Shown one piece after another: positions 16,626 to 25,536 of a stretch of 57,496 nucleotides of DNA; the stretch's first letter is position 1; each line of letters starts with the position of its first letter. Position numbers and translations under genes: made by a program. The stretch comes from Lysobacterales bacterium. Lineage in GTDB: Bacteria; Pseudomonadota; Gammaproteobacteria; Xanthomonadales; SZUA-36. Where the stretch lies: positions 1-57,496 of the forward strand of contig JABAAB010000023.1 in the NCBI GenBank assembly GCA_014238945.1, written 5' to 3'. Below the pieces are notes generated by a model. The model was not told the DNA's origin. It ran no database searches and saw only the letters and a program-made list of their open reading frames with translations.

Positions 16626-17560
16626 TCAGGGTTCCAGGGAGGCCAGGTAGGCGGCAATATCAGCCATGTCTGTCTCGCTGAGCCGGTCCACCACGGGTTT
16701 CATTTGCGCGCTTAACGGACCGGCCCTGTTACCGGTTTGAAAGTCATACAACTGACGCACAACATAGGTCGGATCGATTCCACGGATTCGTGGAATGTTA
16801 CCCATGCCATTGAGATCAGCGCCGTGGCAAATATTGCATGCCAGGGTTTTGCCCGCGCCGGTGGATGACAATTCTTTGCCGCGCGCCACGCTGCCGATGG
16901 GCGCCCATACCTCAAAACCCGAATAGGGGTGCTTTGAGATAGCGTGTTCTTCATTCATCGCAAGAACAACAAGACGCTCGCCCAGGGGTTCTTCGCCTCC
17001 GTCCTGAGCACGAAGTCGCAGGCGGCTCTCACCGATATAGCTGCGAGGCACGGTATCGGACTCGATAACTTTGAACCAGCCCGGTTTCGGTTTCAGCACG
17101 GCAAAATACTCTGCTGCCTGCCGGACCTCTTGGTCAGAAATCACGACGGCAAACTTGTTCATCCACTTGGCACTGTCCTTGCGTGCGCCGCTTTTAAAAT
17201 CCGCCATCTGCGCGATGAAGTAATCAACCGGCAGGCCGGCAAGGTGCCCCGACTGGGGATGACCCATCCCCGAAGCCATGTGGCAGGCAGTACATGCTTT
17301 GACCGGTTCCTGTGAGCGGATCACCACCTCCGGCATCGCCGGGTGATCGTCCGGGAACCCGTCGGGCGGATTGAGATCATCGTCGATCTCGGCCAGCGTG
17401 TAGACCTTATCGCTGCCGGGAATGGTTCGCGGCGCATTGACATCGATACCACTGGGGGGTGGTTCGGGTTATATTTGGGGTAGGCCCAATCAGGTTCCGC
17501 TTGGACATCGCCGCTGGTAAGTATCGCCGTAGCGATGACCGGAAAGAGAATTTTCATCAT
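16626..17560 (-). pseudogene. Periplasmic c-type cytochrome, frameshifted
   Basis: A diheme cytochrome of about 310 residues is split by a frameshift. The signal peptide and first residues (MMKILFPVIATAILTSG to NPNHPP) lie at 17560-17452. The rest continues in another frame as IDVNAPRTIPG and carries two heme sites, CTACH and CNICH. The break falls in a run of six G (17454-17459); one more base would restore the frame. The mature part resembles tandem class I cytochromes of the cytochrome c553/c4 kind, which carry electrons in the periplasm. It lies between the TPR gene and the cyclase gene. It may be functional if the indel is a sequencing error. Confidence 0.7.
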
Positions 17561-17572
17561 GTGCTGTCTTGT

Positions 17573-19192
17573 CTATTCATTGGTTGCTGATTTCGTTCTG
17601 GCTTCGTTGAGTTCGGGAAAATTCGAGTCCGCCGACTTCCAGTTGTTTGCCAGTGCGGTATAGGCTCTGACCGCATCTTTGTCATTGTCGGCTGCGGCCG
17701 AGGAACGCGCCAGTCCCAGCAATGATTTCGACCGGCCCTTGGCCAGGCTCAGGCTCTTCTTGAATTGATGACGGGCGGCTTCATGTTCGCCCAGTGCCGC
17801 GAGTTGCTCCCCCAACATTTCATGGGAAGGTTTGGGCGGCCAGGGCGGGCCAAACCTCAATGGCATGGTTTCTTCCACCGCTGCCGCCTCTTTGAGCAAT
17901 GCCACAGCTTGTTCATGTTCGCCTTCGGAATTGCTGATCAGGGCCTTCAGTTCCAGTACCATGACCGGCTGAGCCTTTTCCGACCAGTTCAGGTCATCAA
18001 GCTTCATCTCAAGTCCTGTCAGCAAGCCCAGGTTTTCCCGTGCTGTTTCGGTATCTCCGGATTTTGCCGCCAGAGCACCCTTGACGAAATAGTACATTGA
18101 GGAACGCCTCGCTGGCTGACTGCCGACATCGGTTTCCCATCCGGCCACTGTTTTATCCTCGTAATCGGTTTCCACCAGGTACGAGGCCCAGGTTTCAATA
18201 AACTGGCCTTTGCGGGCCGGGTCTTTGGCTGTGATATCCTGAAATTCAGCGAGATGTTGCCTTGCATCGCGGAATTTCCCTTCCTGCATTTCACTGTAAA
18301 CGAGCCATGTCAGTGCATGCGCACCGCCACCGTTGATGCCCTTGTCATTTCGCTCGCCCCACGCCAGGCCTGCCGCGTAGCTTTTGGTATTGGTGCTTGT
18401 TGCTTCAGCCCACATACCGAGCGGAAAGAAAATGTGCGAGGGCATGTGCAGCGCATGGGTGGCTGCCGGTGCAATTTCTGCATAAACGAGGGCAGGGCGC
18501 AGGCCGAGAGGTGCGTGTACCGGGTCGTCGTATGCATGGATCAGGTAATGGATAGCACCCGGATGCAATGGGTTCTTCGCAATGATATATTCGGAAATCG
18601 CCGCTGACTTCATGTAAATGGCAAAGTTACGATCGGGTCCACTGCTGGCCAACAATGCCAACGCATAAAATGCCGCGGCATTTTCATCATCGGGATAATC
18701 CGAAGCCAGGTTTTCCATGGCCTCGGCATAGAGCAGGGTGCTTTCAGCGAGGTCTCGCTCCGCCAGCAGTATTTCAAGGGCGGCCAGGTAGTCTTTTTCA
18801 CGCTGGGTCCCGGCCCTGGCGGCCCGGCCCTGGGCAGAATTCGCCAGCTCGTTGAGTACCGCGCGGGCTTGTTCAATTTCAATTTCATTCCACAATGCAC
18901 GGTAGTGCGTCAGTGCCTCGCCCCAGTAGGCCATTGCAAATCCGGGGTCTGTTTCCCGTGCTCTTGCAAATGCCTTTCGCGCGTCTGAATATTCGAAGCT
19001 GTGCAGCATCAACAGCCCTTCCATGAAGGCATCCTGTGCCTGTTCGGATCCTGAGTTCGGGAACGTGGTTTTACCGTAGCTGGATTCACCGGCGGACACG
19101 GTCTCCTGGGCGCTCGTGAATTCGCTGAAGAAGGCGTTGCCGAACAGAAAGAGTGATAAAACTGCTGAGAAAGAAAAATGCTTTTGTAACAT
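17573..19192 (-). CDS. Exported TPR-repeat protein
   Basis: This is a protein of about 539 residues with a signal peptide (SFSAVLSLFLFGNAFFSEFTSA) and helical tetratricopeptide-like repeats over most of its length, for example ARKAFARARETDPGFAMAYW near the start and HEAARHQFKKSLSLAKGR near the end. Such proteins act as periplasmic scaffolds. The ATG at 19192 follows GAGG at 11 bases; a GTG at 19237 lacks a site and would spoil the signal peptide. It is first in the minus-strand operon that continues with cytochrome c, cyclase, binding protein and DoxX. The operator-bearing region at 19193-19454 separates it from the divergent GST operon. Confidence 0.78.
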   Translation of the reverse strand: MLQKHFSFSAVLSLFLFGNAFFSEFTSAQETVSAGESSYGKTTFPNSGSEQAQDAFMEGLLMLHSFEYSDARKAFARARETDPGFAMAYWGEALTHYRALWNEIEIEQARAVLNELANSAQGRAARAGTQREKDYLAALEILLAERDLAESTLLYAEAMENLASDYPDDENAAAFYALALLASSGPDRNFAIYMKSAAISEYIIAKNPLHPGAIHYLIHAYDDPVHAPLGLRPALVYAEIAPAATHALHMPSHIFFPLGMWAEATSTNTKSYAAGLAWGERNDKGINGGGAHALTWLVYSEMQEGKFRDARQHLAEFQDITAKDPARKGQFIETWASYLVETDYEDKTVAGWETDVGSQPARRSSMYYFVKGALAAKSGDTETARENLGLLTGLEMKLDDLNWSEKAQPVMVLELKALISNSEGEHEQAVALLKEAAAVEETMPLRFGPPWPPKPSHEMLGEQLAALGEHEAARHQFKKSLSLAKGRSKSLLGLARSSAAADNDKDAVRAYTALANNWKSADSNFPELNEARTKSATNE

Positions 19193-19317
19193 GGTCAGTG
19201 CAACCTCAATCAGGGGTCCGTATTTCAGAAAGATCACAGGAAAAATGGTTCTGGGATTTGTCGTTCATTCACCGTTTGGCACAGTGGGAAATTTACGGTA
19301 TCACGTATTAGATATAT

Positions 19318-19325
19318 TGTATACT
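19318..19325. promoter_or_regulatory. TGTATACT operator, site 2 (divergent TPR / GST operons)
   Basis: TTGTATACT at 19317-19325 matches the TGTATACA core with one mismatch. AATACT, a possible -10 hexamer for the GST operon, starts 23 bases after the core begins. The region lies between two divergent operons, so one site could serve both. Confidence 0.45.
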
Positions 19326-19454
19326 TCCTGAAAATTATCCAATACTCTCACTGGATTCAGCAGGTACACGTAATCGGAGGGACGGCCGGAAGGCGGCACC
19401 TGCCGGGTTATGTCGATGAAACCTTGAAATCTCGTTACTCATGAAGGTAGTAAA

Positions 19455-20243
19455 ATGCTAGAGCTTTATCACGATGCCGACTCCATCATGTCATTCAAAG
19501 TCAGGTTCTGCCTTGCGGAAAAAAACCTGGATTGGCAGTCACATCGCATTGTCCTGGGAAAATTTGAAAACCTGAGCCCCCAATACCTGGCGCTCAACCC
19601 AAATGGGGTGGTCCCCACGCTCGTGCACGATGGAACGGTCATCACCGAATCGACAGTCATCAATGAGTATATAGATGAAGTATTTCCCGATCCCCCGTTA
19701 AAGCCGGAACTCGCTGTTGATCGCGCCCGCATGCGTATCTGGACAAAGTACCAGGATGACGTCATACACCATTCAGTGCGGCCCGCCACGTTCCAGCTAA
19801 TGATCAAGCAGCGGTTCAAAGGACTGTCTGAGCAGGAAATGGACCGGAAAGTGGCCAGGCATCCCATGCCTGAAAGACGCAAGGCCTATAGAGAATGGAC
19901 CACGGGACCGGTTGATACGGCCGCAGTGTCCGCGGCAATCAAACAGATGCAAACGATAATTGCACGGATGGAAGCCAGCCTTTCGGTGTCACCCTGGCTG
20001 GCAGGAGGAACATTTTCACTGGCAGATGTTGCGGTTGCGACTTTTGTAGACCGGGTGGATCACCTGTTGTTCGGCTTACTCTGGGAAGAGCACCCTCACG
20101 TGCAGGACTGGATTGGACGGATCAAGAGCCGCAAGGCATTTGACGTGGCCAGTCCCGATCCACGTCTGCCCAGGCCAGACGACAATGATGTGGCGCCATT
20201 TATTCCGGGCAAGGAAAGTGGAATTCTTGAAAGTAGCACCTGA
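19455..20243 (+). CDS. Glutathione S-transferase family protein
   Basis: This is a 262-residue protein, slightly longer than usual for the family. Residues 1-80 form the thioredoxin-like domain with the cis-Pro segment NPNGVVPTLVHDG and the ITESTVINEYI glutathione-binding stretch. The rest is the helical domain (WLAGGTFSLADVAVATFVDR). AAGGTAG precedes the ATG. Such enzymes conjugate glutathione or carry out reductive dehalogenation, isomerisation or ether cleavage. It is the first gene of a short operon with an O-methyltransferase (15-base gap). The role within the pathway is open. Confidence 0.85.
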   Translation: MLELYHDADSIMSFKVRFCLAEKNLDWQSHRIVLGKFENLSPQYLALNPNGVVPTLVHDGTVITESTVINEYIDEVFPDPPLKPELAVDRARMRIWTKYQDDVIHHSVRPATFQLMIKQRFKGLSEQEMDRKVARHPMPERRKAYREWTTGPVDTAAVSAAIKQMQTIIARMEASLSVSPWLAGGTFSLADVAVATFVDRVDHLLFGLLWEEHPHVQDWIGRIKSRKAFDVASPDPRLPRPDDNDVAPFIPGKESGILESST

Positions 20244-20258
20244 AGGAAGAGGGCTTTA

Positions 20259-20921
20259 ATGAACAAGGAATATATCAGTATGAGTCCGGAGCTTTACCGA
20301 TACATGTTGTCGGTGAGTCTGAAGGAAGACGCGGCCCTGAGACAGTTGCGGGAGGAAACCGCCGCCGGGGCCATGGCCGTGTTACAGATTTTTCCCGACC
20401 AGGGCCAGTTTATGAAACTGATTGTCAGCTTGCTTGGCGCCAGAAAAATTCTCGAGATCGGTACCTTTACGGGCTATAGCGCCATGTGCATGGCGATGGC
20501 GTTACCGCCTGACGGAAATTTAGTGAGCTGTGACATTAACAAGGACTGGACAGAAGTTGCCAAACGCCACTGGCGCAATGCAGGTCTGGATCAGCTCATT
20601 GAGCTTCGGTTGGCGCCTGCGCTCGAGACGCTTGACAACTTGCTGGCTGCCGGGGAGGAGGGAAGCTATGACCTGGTGTTCATAGATGCCGATAAAGGCA
20701 ACTACATCGCTTATTATGAGGCTGCGCTGCGCCTGCTGCGATCAGGGGGCCTGGTGCTTCTTGATAACACTCTCTGGAAAGGCAAGGTGGCCGATGATCT
20801 TGAGCAGGATCCGGACACGACTGCCCTGAGGGCGGTCAACGTTCACATATACTCAGATGAGAGGGTGGATTCCAGTATCGTTCCGATCGGTGACGGGCTG
20901 ACGTTTGTGCGTAAGCATTAA
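20259..20921 (+). CDS. Class I SAM O-methyltransferase (caffeoyl-CoA OMT type)
   Basis: This is a 220-residue cation-dependent O-methyltransferase that transfers a methyl group from S-adenosylmethionine to a hydroxyl, usually a catechol. The SAM motif ILEIGTFTGYS is at 64-74. The metal ligands of the family are visible as Asp143 (FIDADKGNY) and Asp169-Asn170 (LLDNTLWKG). AAGGAAGAGG precedes the ATG. It is co-transcribed with the GST gene. In this family the substrate may be a vicinal diol or catechol; F420-linked use is not implied by sequence. Confidence 0.87.
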   Translation: MNKEYISMSPELYRYMLSVSLKEDAALRQLREETAAGAMAVLQIFPDQGQFMKLIVSLLGARKILEIGTFTGYSAMCMAMALPPDGNLVSCDINKDWTEVAKRHWRNAGLDQLIELRLAPALETLDNLLAAGEEGSYDLVFIDADKGNYIAYYEAALRLLRSGGLVLLDNTLWKGKVADDLEQDPDTTALRAVNVHIYSDERVDSSIVPIGDGLTFVRKH

Positions 20922-20985
20922 CGATTAATCCGGAAAGGGTACGAATGTAAAAATTTAGAGAATTGCAGAAGCGCTTCACGTATAA

Positions 20986-20993
20986 TGTATACA
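20986..20993. promoter_or_regulatory. TGTATACA operator, site 3 (hydrolase-LLM operon)
   Basis: TGTATACA follows directly on TATAAT (20981-20986), overlapping it by one base. It lies 170 bases upstream of the alpha/beta-hydrolase gene at 21163, in a 241-base gap with no other feature. The clear downstream -10 seen at the other sites is missing here, so the palindrome may instead cover the -10 box. Confidence 0.5.
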
Positions 20994-21162
20994 ACGATAC
21001 GGTATGCAGTTACTCACAGAGTAAAGTCGGATTAGAAACAAGCACGCTTTAGTCGTGTTTATATTGTTATTTAAAACATTGTATAACAAGTAGTTATCAG
21101 GTATATCTTATGTTAATCAAGAGGTCTGAAAGCTGCGGAAGCAATCAGGAGAGTGTTCCGTC

Positions 21163-22068
21163 ATGCGAGAAGAACACGTTACATTTTATAGTGAAGGGGT
21201 GGAAATAGCCGGGATTTTGCGCTTACCCGACGTCACGGGTGAACCTTATTCGGGAATTGTTCAGGGCCCGGGCTGGTTGGGGTTAAAGGACGCGAAACTC
21301 TATCTTCGCTATCACACTGCTTTGACAGACGCCGGGTTCGCGGTGTTGATTTTCGACTACCGTGGTTTTGGCGATTCCGGTGGAGCCAATGACATCCTGA
21401 TCCCCGCCATGCAACTGGAAGACCTGATCAACGCGGTAACCTACCTGACAACACGTGACGATATCGATGCCGACAATATTGGCGCGTTTGGATCGGGTGG
21501 CACCGGTGGTGGTAATTCAATCATGCTGGCGGCGCACGATTCCCGTGTCAGCTGCGCGGTTTCACAGGTACCGGTCGCAGATGGTGAAGACTGGTTACAT
21601 CGCATGCGCTCAGAATATGAGTGGCTCGATTTCCTTGCATCACTGGAAGCGGACAGAAAGCAGCGCGTACTGACGGGTGAAGGCAGGAAAGTGCATCCTC
21701 GCGAAGGCATCATGGTGCCGACACCGGAGCGCAAAAAGACCAATATCAAGAAGGACGTAGACGGGCGCATTCCAAGCGAAGTCCTGTTGCGCAGCGCCGA
21801 GGCGATACTGCACTACAAACCCATCGACGTGGTCCACCAGGTCGGAGCCTTGTTGGTCATCGGTGTAGAAGGGGACGCGACGACCCCGACTGACCACGCC
21901 GAGGCGCTCTACGAAGAGGCTAATGAGCCGAAAAAGCTGATTATGCAACGTCATACCACGCACTATGCCGCGTACGAGACCTATGGCGACCAGGTCACTC
22001 CGGCGATCGTGGAATGGTTCCAGACCCACATGCAGCGGGGTAATCTCGAAATAGAGTCTGAAGGCTAA
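21163..22068 (+). CDS. Alpha/beta-hydrolase-fold protein lacking a standard nucleophile elbow
   Basis: This is a 301-residue cytoplasmic alpha/beta-hydrolase of the dienelactone hydrolase/YcjY kind. AGGAGAG precedes the ATG. The oxyanion-strand segment GPGWLGLKD, the FDYRGFGDSGG strand, an acid in GVEGDATTP and a late His in HTTHYAAY fit the fold. The nucleophile elbow should read G-x-S-x-G but appears as GSGGTGGGN (110-118), placing Gly or Thr where Ser is expected. It may be catalytically altered or use Thr114. It is first of the operon with the LLM oxidoreductase and ferredoxin, 13 bases before the former. Confidence 0.8.
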   Translation: MREEHVTFYSEGVEIAGILRLPDVTGEPYSGIVQGPGWLGLKDAKLYLRYHTALTDAGFAVLIFDYRGFGDSGGANDILIPAMQLEDLINAVTYLTTRDDIDADNIGAFGSGGTGGGNSIMLAAHDSRVSCAVSQVPVADGEDWLHRMRSEYEWLDFLASLEADRKQRVLTGEGRKVHPREGIMVPTPERKKTNIKKDVDGRIPSEVLLRSAEAILHYKPIDVVHQVGALLVIGVEGDATTPTDHAEALYEEANEPKKLIMQRHTTHYAAYETYGDQVTPAIVEWFQTHMQRGNLEIESEG

Positions 22069-22081
22069 GAAGGAGAGAATC

Positions 22082-23080
22082 GTGTCGGAAAAAACAAAGA
22101 ACATGAAGTTTGGATTGCTGTTACCGCATTTTGGCGCATATGCTTCGCGCACCCGCCTGCTCGACGGCGCACGCCTGGCTGAAGCGCTCGATTTTGACTC
22201 CCTGTGGGTACGTGACCACCTGGTTTTCGAACCCCATGCGGAGATGGAAGCGGCGAACACAACTTTTTACGAAGCACTGACAACCCTGTCGGTACTGGGT
22301 GCTGTGACTGATCGAATCACGCTTGGAACGGGCTCGCTGATTCCCTTCAGGCACCCGTTGCACACGGCATTGAGCCTGGGCACCATGTCGAAATTACTCG
22401 GCAATCGGTTCATCATCGGATACGGCGCGGGCACTTTCGATCATGAATTCGAAGCGATCGGCATGGGCGGAATCTGGCGTCCTGAACTGGTGGAATCCAA
22501 TGCCAATATTTTCAAGCGGGTATTCAGGGAGAATAACGTCTCCTACAAAGACGACCATTACGAGTTCAACAACGTCAACCTGAACCCCAAGCCTGACGGT
22601 GACATTCCGTTTTGGTATTGTGGTGCGACGCCGGCGTCGGCCCGTCTGGCAGTCAAGTATGCAGACGGCTGGATGCCAGGCCGCACAACGCTCAAGACGA
22701 TAGAAAAGCGTGTTGAAAAAATGACAGAGATGTCCGCGGAAGCAGGCCGCACGGTACCAACCGTTGGCGTGATTCCACCTACTTCCATCGGTAAGACACA
22801 CGAGGCCGCCTGGGCCAACTTGAATATTGACGGATTACTGCGCTGGGCCAATGAGCGCGGCAAGTGGTGGGTCAAACCAGAATCGGGCGTATTCGAAACC
22901 GCCGAAGATATTCAGGGCTCGTTGATCGCAGGGTCTCCGGAAGAGGTTATCGAAGAAGTGGAAAAATTCGCTGAATCAGGCGTAGAACACCTGGTATTCG
23001 ATGTGCGTCTGAGTTTCGACCGGTGGTTTGAACAAATTGAATTACTCGGCGATCATGTGCTGCCCGCTTTGCGGCAATAG
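22082..23080 (+). CDS. Luciferase-like (LLM) F420/flavin-dependent oxidoreductase
   Basis: This is a 332-residue TIM-barrel protein of the bacterial luciferase-like superfamily. The GTG start follows AAGGAGAG. Characteristic segments are MKFGLLLPHFG at the first strand, FDSLWVRDHL, RITLGTGSLIPFRHP, and the late WYCGATPASARLAVKYADGW. Members use reduced FMN with oxygen, or reduced F420 for hydride transfer. The gene sits just upstream of F420 biosynthesis genes and beside an FrhB-type ferredoxin, which favours F420 here by context, not by a residue I can verify. It probably oxidises or reduces the pathway substrate. Confidence 0.85.
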   Translation: MSEKTKNMKFGLLLPHFGAYASRTRLLDGARLAEALDFDSLWVRDHLVFEPHAEMEAANTTFYEALTTLSVLGAVTDRITLGTGSLIPFRHPLHTALSLGTMSKLLGNRFIIGYGAGTFDHEFEAIGMGGIWRPELVESNANIFKRVFRENNVSYKDDHYEFNNVNLNPKPDGDIPFWYCGATPASARLAVKYADGWMPGRTTLKTIEKRVEKMTEMSAEAGRTVPTVGVIPPTSIGKTHEAAWANLNIDGLLRWANERGKWWVKPESGVFETAEDIQGSLIAGSPEEVIEEVEKFAESGVEHLVFDVRLSFDRWFEQIELLGDHVLPALRQ

Positions 23081-23126
23081 GAAATAACAGGACAGACTGG
23101 AAATCAGTATTGAAGAAACAGTAAAC

Positions 23127-23540
23127 ATGGTCAAAGAGCGGTATCGCAACCTGCTCGAGCATGCCGAGGATGACCATGAATGGGCATACGCCTGGCGACA
23201 TGAATTGAACAACGGCGGCTTTCACGCCAACGATTTTTTGATGCTTGAAGTGGTCGATCCGGGTAAATGTATCGGTTGTGCCGCCTGCGTGTCCATTTGC
23301 CCCACCAGCGTCTTTGACTACGACGATGAGATGCCGGTCAACGCCCGGCCAGACGCTTGTGTGCAATGCGTGCTCTGCGCGGATGTGTGCCCGGTTTTGC
23401 GTCCGTTGGACAAGGACATAGGCAAGTTTCTTGAGTACCGCGATGACGCAAAAGACGAGGGCTTCGGACCCTACAGTTATATGCTTTACACGCGTGCGAC
23501 CGACCCGGAACTGCTCGCTGTGGGCCAGGATGGCGGCTGA
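23127..23540 (+). pseudogene. 2[4Fe-4S] ferredoxin domain with truncated FrhB/FdhB start
   Basis: This is a 137-residue frame. The middle is a bacterial-type ferredoxin with two clusters, CIGCAACVSICP and CVQCVLCADVCP. It is followed by GPYSYMLYTRATDPELLAVGQDGG, which is how the F420 hydrogenase/dehydrogenase beta-subunit (FrhB/FdhB) domain begins. That domain should run for another 250 or so residues, but a TGA ends the frame at 23538. In the next frame AAHIDGYRKHMEMYTM (to 23622) resembles the end of such a protein, so the middle is probably deleted. The intact protein would pass electrons between ferredoxin and F420. The ferredoxin domain alone could still be made. Confidence 0.65.
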
Positions 23541-23636
23541 ACGGTCGCGGGCGGTTCAGGACATATCGGTAGCCGCCCATATCGACGGTTACCGAAAGCA
23601 CATGGAGATGTACACCATGTAGGGAGCAGGCCTCTT

Positions 23637-23657
23637 CCGGTCCCGTGACCGGTTTTT
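23637..23657 (+). terminator. Rho-independent terminator after hydrolase-LLM-ferredoxin operon
   Basis: CCGGTC, a CCGT loop and GACCGG form a perfect six-pair stem followed by TTTTT. It lies 15 bases after the out-of-frame FrhB-like tail. Confidence 0.7.
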
Positions 23658-23674
23658 GAGACCTGCATGCAATG

Positions 23675-23707
23675 GGAGCCTGAATGGCTCCTCAATGTTT
23701 TTTTAGT
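23675..23707 (+). terminator. Second terminator-like hairpin upstream of F420 genes
   Basis: GGAGCC, a TGAAT loop and GGCTCC form a six-pair stem. A run of seven T follows after a six-base gap. Together with the terminator just upstream, it isolates the F420 operon from the preceding one. Confidence 0.5.
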
Positions 23708-23790
23708 CCGCCTCAGGGCCTGGTGAAGAACTCGCAGGTTATAGGCAGGGACACTGGAGCGATTAGTGATGACCGGACTGGCAAGTGCTC

Positions 23791-24558
23791 ATGACTAAGC
23801 GCCTCGAATTGCTTGCTCCCGAGAAGTTTCCCCTGGTCGAGCCCGGCGATGACCTGCCGGCGCTGATTCGCAACACGCTCAAGCAGGAAGGTATTGAACT
23901 CCGTTCAGGGGACGTACTGGTCCTGGCGCAGAAGATCGTATCCAAGTCCGAAGGTCGATTTGCAGACCTGGCTGATGTCACCCCAACACCCGAAGCCAGC
24001 GAGCTGGCTTCGAAATGCGACAAGGACCCCCGGCTGGTGCAGTTGATCCTCGATCAGTCCGACGAAGTGCTTCGCTGTGTGCCGGGCGTCCTTATCGTGC
24101 GTCACAAACTGGGTTGCGTGATGGCCAATGCAGGGATTGATCATTCGAATCTTTCCGGCAACTCTGATGACGAATGCGTTCTGCTGTTGCCCGAAGACCC
24201 GGACCGCAGTGCGGGTAAAATCAGGCGCGCATTAGAGCGTGAAACTGGTCATGAACTCGCCGTGATCATCAATGACAGCTTTGGCCGCCCCTGGCGCATG
24301 GGTACCACGGGGGTATGTATCGGTTGTGATGGCATTGCCTCACTGGTCGATCAGCGGGGCGATACGGACCTGTTCGGCCGGGAACTGGAGGTCACGCAGG
24401 TGGCAGTGGGTGATGAATTGTCCACGGCGGCATCGGTGTTGATGGGGCAGGCCGGGGAAGCACGCCCGCTGGTGGTGATCCGAGGCGCTGACTTTCCCCG
24501 TGAGCCTTCCGCCGCCCATCACCTGTTACGTCCCGTGGCCGAGGACCTGTTTCTTTGA
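23791..24558 (+). CDS. cofE: Coenzyme F420:L-glutamate ligase
   Basis: This is a 255-residue CofE-family enzyme that adds gamma-linked glutamate to F420-0 using GTP and a divalent metal. Typical segments are EPGDDLPALI at the start, SGDVLVLAQKIVSKSEGR, and INDSFGRPWRMGTTGVCIGCDG. There is no C-terminal nitroreductase-like domain of the kind fused in actinobacterial FbiB. The ATG at 23791 is favoured over a GTG at 23785; neither has a strong ribosome binding site. It overlaps cofD by four bases. Together with the next two genes it makes the complete known core of F420 assembly from Fo and a phospho-acid donor. Confidence 0.9.
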   Translation: MTKRLELLAPEKFPLVEPGDDLPALIRNTLKQEGIELRSGDVLVLAQKIVSKSEGRFADLADVTPTPEASELASKCDKDPRLVQLILDQSDEVLRCVPGVLIVRHKLGCVMANAGIDHSNLSGNSDDECVLLLPEDPDRSAGKIRRALERETGHELAVIINDSFGRPWRMGTTGVCIGCDGIASLVDQRGDTDLFGRELEVTQVAVGDELSTAASVLMGQAGEARPLVVIRGADFPREPSAAHHLLRPVAEDLFL

Positions 24559-25523
24559 ACAATACCGGACAACCCAGGGTGCTGGCCCTGTGCGGCGGTG
24601 TCGGCGGCGCCAAGCTTGCGCTGGGACTGACCCGCGTGCTCTCACCCGGGCAACTGACGATCGTTGTAAATACCGGCGATGATTTTGAACATTTCGGACT
24701 CCCGGTCTGTCCGGACCTGGATACCGTCACCTACACCCTGGCGGGCCTGAGCAATACGGAACTGGGCTGGGGCCGGCAGGATGAGACCTGGCACTGCCTC
24801 GAAACCCTGGAGCAGCTGGGAGCGGATACCTGGTTCCGCCTGGGTGACCGGGACCTGGCCATTCACCTGTCCAGGCGGTCTTTGCTGGATAACGGTGACA
24901 CACTGTCAGATGCAACAGCTCAAATCTGTACCCGGCTTGGCATCGAACATCCGGTGATCCCCATGAGTGACGAACCCGTTCGGACCATGGTGGAAACCGA
25001 CGAAGGACTGCTGTCGTTCCAGCACTATTTCGTACGCGAACAATGCCGCCCAGAGGTTAACGGGTTTCAGTTCAACGGCGCAGCGGAAGCAACCATGTCG
25101 CAGGGCTTTCGCAAAGCGATTTCGGACCCTGGTCAGAGCGCCATTTTCATTTGTCCTTCCAATCCGTTTGTCAGCGTTGCGCCAGTCCTTGCCATGCCGG
25201 GGGTTGAATCGGCACTGCATAACAGTCCGGCTCCGGTGATTGCGGTATCTCCCATCGTGGCCAGCGAAGCCATCAAGGGCCCTGCCGCCAAGATGATGCG
25301 GGAACTCGGGCTGGAATTGTCGGCGCTCGGGGTTTATGAACACTACGGCAGTTTGCTGGACGGCTTTGTCCTGGACGAACAGGACCGCGGCCTGACGGGG
25401 GCGTTTCCGCACCCTGGGCGGTTGCACTGCTGCAACACGGTCATGCGCAGTCTTGAAGACCGGATTGCGCTGGCCCGGGAATGCCTGGCGTTTGCTTCGG
25501 CACTGTCGGGTCGTGAACACTGA
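24555..25523 (+). CDS. cofD: 2-phospho-L-lactate transferase (CofD/FbiA)
   Basis: This is a 322-residue enzyme that transfers the phospholactyl-type moiety from its GDP-activated form to Fo, giving F420-0. LALCGGVGGAKLALGL (11-26) and VNTGDDFEHFGL (38-49) are family signatures, as is PSNPFVSVAPVLAMPG later on. The TTG start overlaps the stop of cofE (TTTGA). The stop is followed, 13 bases on, by the CofC-CofG-CofH fusion. In some proteobacteria the donor is 3-phosphoglycerate-derived rather than lactate; the sequence does not tell me which applies here. Confidence 0.92.
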   Translation: MNNTGQPRVLALCGGVGGAKLALGLTRVLSPGQLTIVVNTGDDFEHFGLPVCPDLDTVTYTLAGLSNTELGWGRQDETWHCLETLEQLGADTWFRLGDRDLAIHLSRRSLLDNGDTLSDATAQICTRLGIEHPVIPMSDEPVRTMVETDEGLLSFQHYFVREQCRPEVNGFQFNGAAEATMSQGFRKAISDPGQSAIFICPSNPFVSVAPVLAMPGVESALHNSPAPVIAVSPIVASEAIKGPAAKMMRELGLELSALGVYEHYGSLLDGFVLDEQDRGLTGAFPHPGRLHCCNTVMRSLEDRIALARECLAFASALSGREH

Positions 25524-25536
25524 AAGAGAGGTTTAT

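Noticed and set aside
25453-25536. 28-codon upstream extension of the CofC-CofG-CofH gene
   Set aside because: It overlaps the end of cofD out of frame. The ATG at 25537 has a strong ribosome binding site and starts directly at the CofC domain.
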